In this document: positions 61,580 to 64,000 of the stretch, one piece after another
How the letters are laid out: every line of letters begins with the position of its first letter
Position numbering within the stretch: the stretch's first letter is position 1
Assembly (NCBI GenBank): GCA_028280945.1
Contig: JANQKV010000037.1
Location: 62,001 to 126,000, forward strand
Direction: 5' to 3'
Source: Opitutaceae bacterium
Lineage (GTDB): Bacteria > Verrucomicrobiota > Verrucomicrobiia > Opitutales > Opitutaceae
Length of the DNA: 64,000 nt
Translations under genes and position numbers: made by a program
Notes under the pieces: model-generated
Database searches by the model: none
What the model saw: only the letters and a program-made list of their open reading frames with translations
Told to the model about the DNA's origin: nothing

Positions 61580-62977
61580 ATGGCCCGTCCAGTCACATTC
61601 TCGTTGCGCGATATGGCCCTGCGTTTGCAGGTGTCTGGTCCTTTGACGGCCATTGAACTGGCCGCATTGGGAGGGGTGGCGCGATCGCGAGTGTCTCAAT
61701 TGCTCACTCAAACGGGCACGGCACATAGCATTGTGCAAATCGGCGGTGCACGACGGTCACGCTACGCCTTGCGCCGGTCGATCCGTTCGGTTGGAATGCG
61801 ATGGCCGATTCACCGGATCGACGAAAACGGACGGGCCCACGAATGGGCGGAGTGCGAAGCCTTTCATGGCGGTTATCGACTTACTTGGGCTGATGGTCGG
61901 CCAGCGTGGGCCAACCTTGTAGCAGATGCTGATGGGTGGATGGACGGTTTCCCTTTCTTTCTCGGTGACCTCCGTCCCCAAGGGTTCGTCGGCCGTGCGA
62001 TCGGATTGCGAGTAGGTGCTGGGTTGGGGCTGCCAACCGACATTGGCCGGTGGGGTGACGACGAAACCATCACGTTTCTGCAGACCGAGGGGTCGGATCT
62101 ACCGGGAGATCTGGTCATGGGCGAAGGTCCATTGCGGATCGCTTTGGCCAATCAAATCGATTCAGCCGGTGTAGTCGGTAAATCCGAAGTGGAATCGGTT
62201 TACCCCCGACTGGCGGCAGCCGCGATGGAAGCTGGCCTGCCAGGATCCTCCGCAGGCGGTGAACAACCAAAGTTTCTCACTCGGGTCGGCTCAAGTTCCG
62301 GTGCTGCCAGTCGAGCGGTATTGGTGAAGTTTTCCCCTCCGATGGAATCCCAAGCTGGCCGACGTTGGGCCGATTTGCTGGCGGCGGAGGGTCATGCATT
62401 GGCGATCTTATCGGAAACAGGTGAGGCGCTGGGTGGTGCCCGGGTGCTTGATGCTGGTGGTCGTCGATTTCTGGAAGTGCCCAGATTCGACCGCACGGGT
62501 GATTTTGGACGTCGCGGAGTGGTTTCTTTGGCGGCGTTGCAGGCAGCCATAGACTATTCAGATGCAGCCCGGTGGGAAGATGCCGTCACTGCGCTCGCCG
62601 GCAGGGGGTTCGTTGACTTGGAAAGTGTGGAAGCGGTTGTCCGACGATCGATGCTGGGCGAACTGATTGGCAACTCCGACATGCATGCCGGGAACCTGGC
62701 GTTTTGGCTTACTGATGATAGTCCGCTGTCCATAGCTCCGACATACGATATGTTGCCGATGTTGTGGGCGCCGGCCGCCGGAGGAGAATTGGTCGAGCGA
62801 CGTTTTGCGCCTGTACCACCCACCCCGGCACAAGCGGAATCATGGACCGTGGCGGCGCGCTGGGCGTTGGAGTTTTGGGAGCGCGTGGCAGGCGACTCGA
62901 TGATCTCAGCAAGTTTTCGTGCGATTGCCGATCAATCGGGAGAACGGGTGCAGGCATTGCTGTATCGGTTCGGGTAA
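61580..62977 (+). CDS. HipA-family kinase, YjjJ/HipH-like
   Basis: 465 residues. The N-terminal ~70 residues are a winged-HTH-like domain (ALRLQVSGPLTAIELAALGGVARSRVSQLLTQTGTAHSIVQIGGARRSRYALRR), as in E. coli YjjJ. The HipA kinase follows: GLPGSSAGGEQPKFLTRV (ATP loop), AVLVKFSPPM (Lys), FLEVPRFDR, catalytic LIGNSDMHAGNLAFWL and metal PTYDMLPM. HipA kinases phosphorylate aminoacyl-tRNA synthetases or other targets. No HipB antitoxin is adjacent; the fused HTH may bind the AT-rich repeats upstream and substitute for HipB. Confidence 0.88.
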   Translation: MARPVTFSLRDMALRLQVSGPLTAIELAALGGVARSRVSQLLTQTGTAHSIVQIGGARRSRYALRRSIRSVGMRWPIHRIDENGRAHEWAECEAFHGGYRLTWADGRPAWANLVADADGWMDGFPFFLGDLRPQGFVGRAIGLRVGAGLGLPTDIGRWGDDETITFLQTEGSDLPGDLVMGEGPLRIALANQIDSAGVVGKSEVESVYPRLAAAAMEAGLPGSSAGGEQPKFLTRVGSSSGAASRAVLVKFSPPMESQAGRRWADLLAAEGHALAILSETGEALGGARVLDAGGRRFLEVPRFDRTGDFGRRGVVSLAALQAAIDYSDAARWEDAVTALAGRGFVDLESVEAVVRRSMLGELIGNSDMHAGNLAFWLTDDSPLSIAPTYDMLPMLWAPAAGGELVERRFAPVPPTPAQAESWTVAARWALEFWERVAGDSMISASFRAIADQSGERVQALLYRFG

Positions 62978-63086
62978 GGCTTCAGCTGTGGATTACTGAA
63001 GCCAACCCACTCCGCCGTGAGGTGTCAGTGCGACTGGTCTGTAAAGCACGGTCAGCGGGTCTGGTGTGTTGACCTTATAGAACACT

Positions 63087-63139
63087 TTCCCCTTGACCAA
63101 ATAGGGGAAGACGTGCTTTCCCTCATACAACTAGGGAAA
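63087..63139. promoter_or_regulatory. Tandem PadR operator candidates
   Basis: Two perfect inverted repeats with identical geometry: TTCCCCT-N9-AGGGGAA (63087-63109) and TTTCCCT-N9-AGGGAAA (63117-63139), centres 30 bp apart. The second ends 3 bp before the PadR start codon. Confidence 0.75.
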
Positions 63140-63142
63140 CCC

Positions 63143-63472
63143 ATGACAAAACACATCTTCCCCCAGGGGGCATTGGAAATGGTCGTATTGCGGGTGCTGC
63201 GCGCGGAGCCCAATCACGGCTGGGGCATTGCCCAAAAGATTCATCTCATCTCGCGTGATGTGCTGCGCGTCGAGGAGGGGTCGCTCTACCCGGCGCTCGC
63301 CCGAATGGTGCAGAAGGGGTGGTTGAAGTCGGAGTGGGGAACTTCGGAAAACAATCGCCGGGCGAAGTATTACTCGCTCACCCGGTTGGGCCGGAAGCGG
63401 CTCGAGTCCGAACAGGAGAATTGGCAGGCGATGGCCGCGGCCATCGCGGACATTCTCACCAACGAGAGCTGA
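63143..63472 (+). CDS. PadR-family transcriptional regulator, right module
   Basis: 109 residues from ATG 63143 (MTKHIFPQGALEMVVLRVLRAEPNHGWGIAQKIHLISRDVLRVEEGSLYPALARMVQKGWLKSEWGTSENNRRAKYYSLTRLGRKRLESE). Paralogue of the left-hand PadR, with its own twin palindromes. The stop codon TGA overlaps an ATG in frame with the downstream permease. Confidence 0.93.
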   Translation: MTKHIFPQGALEMVVLRVLRAEPNHGWGIAQKIHLISRDVLRVEEGSLYPALARMVQKGWLKSEWGTSENNRRAKYYSLTRLGRKRLESEQENWQAMAAAIADILTNES

Positions 63473-63498
63473 TGGGAAAATCCCGGAGGGCCTGCGCC

Positions 63499-64000
63499 AT
63501 GGAAACCATCCACCGTCTATACCGCGCCATCGTGAACCTTTTTCGACGCCGGCGATTGGATGCCGAGATGAAGGAGGAGCTGGAGCATCACCTGACGATG
63601 GCCATGGAGCGCAACGTGGCGGCGGGAATGAATGCGGAAGCTGCCCGGCGAATGGCGCGGACCGATTTCGGTGGGGTTGATCAAGTGGCAGAACGTGTCC
63701 GCGACACCTGGGGCACCCGGATGATTGATGGTATTTGGCGGGATCTTCGTCTGGTCGGCCGGCAGTTGCGGAGGAGCCCGGGTTTCACGGTTGTCGCCTT
63801 GGCGACGCTGGCCCTGAGTCTCGGGGCCAACACGGCGATCTTCAGCCTGGTCCACGGTGTGCTTTTGCGTCCTCTGCCCTACGCGGAATCTCATCGGATT
63901 GTTCGGGTGTTGACCGTCTCGCCGGGAGGCGGGCTCAACGGCATTTCGACTTTGGATTTCCTCGATTGGCAAAGTCAGAACACCTGTTTCGATTTCATGG
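63499..64000 (+). CDS. ADOP-type ABC permease, 5' part
   Basis: 167 codons in the window, starting at ATG 63499 with GGAGGG at good distance (an in-frame ATG at 63472 overlaps the PadR stop and is the alternative). METIHRLYRAIVNLFRRRRLDAEMKEELEHHLTMAMERNVAAGM is the permease prefix, then RRSPGFTVVALATLALSLGANTAIFSLVHGVLLRPLPY the first helix of the MacB_PCD-type domain and DFLDWQSQN. Truncated by the window end. Confidence 0.9.
   Translation, partial: METIHRLYRAIVNLFRRRRLDAEMKEELEHHLTMAMERNVAAGMNAEAARRMARTDFGGVDQVAERVRDTWGTRMIDGIWRDLRLVGRQLRRSPGFTVVALATLALSLGANTAIFSLVHGVLLRPLPYAESHRIVRVLTVSPGGGLNGISTLDFLDWQSQNTCFDFM

Overview
The window looks like a chromosomal piece of a Verrucomicrobiota bacterium, most likely Opitutales/Opitutaceae. 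This is inferred from gene content, not from a marker gene: a CE15 glucuronoyl esterase, a sulfatase and a glycosidase sharing a C-terminal beta-rich repeat, a FAD_oxidored-type flavoprotein, PadR/ADOP permease pairs, a DUF2339 giant membrane protein, high GC and many non-ATG starts. There is no rRNA, CRISPR array, prophage or recognisable transposase.

Layout. 1-13.7 kb: housekeeping and regulatory genes, namely an epimerase fragment, a GbsR-like regulator with three copies of an 18-bp palindrome, an AmpG-like MFS carrier, a four-PAS/SpoIIE phosphatase, PdxH, a SYLF protein, a polysaccharide deacetylase, an SDR/TetR divergent pair with twin operators, DUF2339 and MarR. 13.9-22.5 kb: pyruvate carboxylase, a LuxR-type regulator, a CE15 esterase and an MsbA-like ABC exporter. 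22.5-31.4 kb: a sugar-kinase/FAD-oxidoreductase/DapA-like group, a secreted clan GH-A glycosidase, and a small HTH gene tightly bracketed by copies of a 19-bp perfect palindrome that also occurs as a pair 7 kb away. 31.4-42.1 kb: secreted and envelope functions (sulfatase, DUF3667-like proteins, a Tat-exported TIM barrel, a DcaP-like porin, a GH63-like glucosidase).

The standout is 42.1-51.8 kb. A LysR-type gene diverges from a co-directional block: a 50-codon ORF with its own terminator, an array of 15 tRNA-like genes with 15 different anticodons (Glu, Gly, Lys, Tyr, Ile, Trp, Phe, Met, Pro, His, Asn, Gln, Thr, Arg, Arg), then an HNH protein, an AAA ATPase, an RtcB RNA ligase, an SPFH/slipin protein and two tandem RlaP-like nucleotidyltransferases. 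The tRNAs fold as cloverleaves and 14 of 15 carry an encoded CCA, but almost all have G in place of U55 in the T-loop (usually making a GNRA sequence at 55-58), and most lack the D-loop GG that normally docks on it; three have C33 instead of U33. I read this as an RNA-damage/RNA-repair locus carrying its own set of elbow-less replacement or decoy tRNAs. Families and neighbourhood are seen directly; the function is inference.

51.8-64 kb: small ORFs, an AraC regulator followed by a hydrolase-SnoaL-SnoaL fusion, GlpQ, an MtnK-like kinase, and two PadR/ADOP permease modules flanking a solitary HipA/YjjJ-like kinase. The right-hand permease runs off the window.
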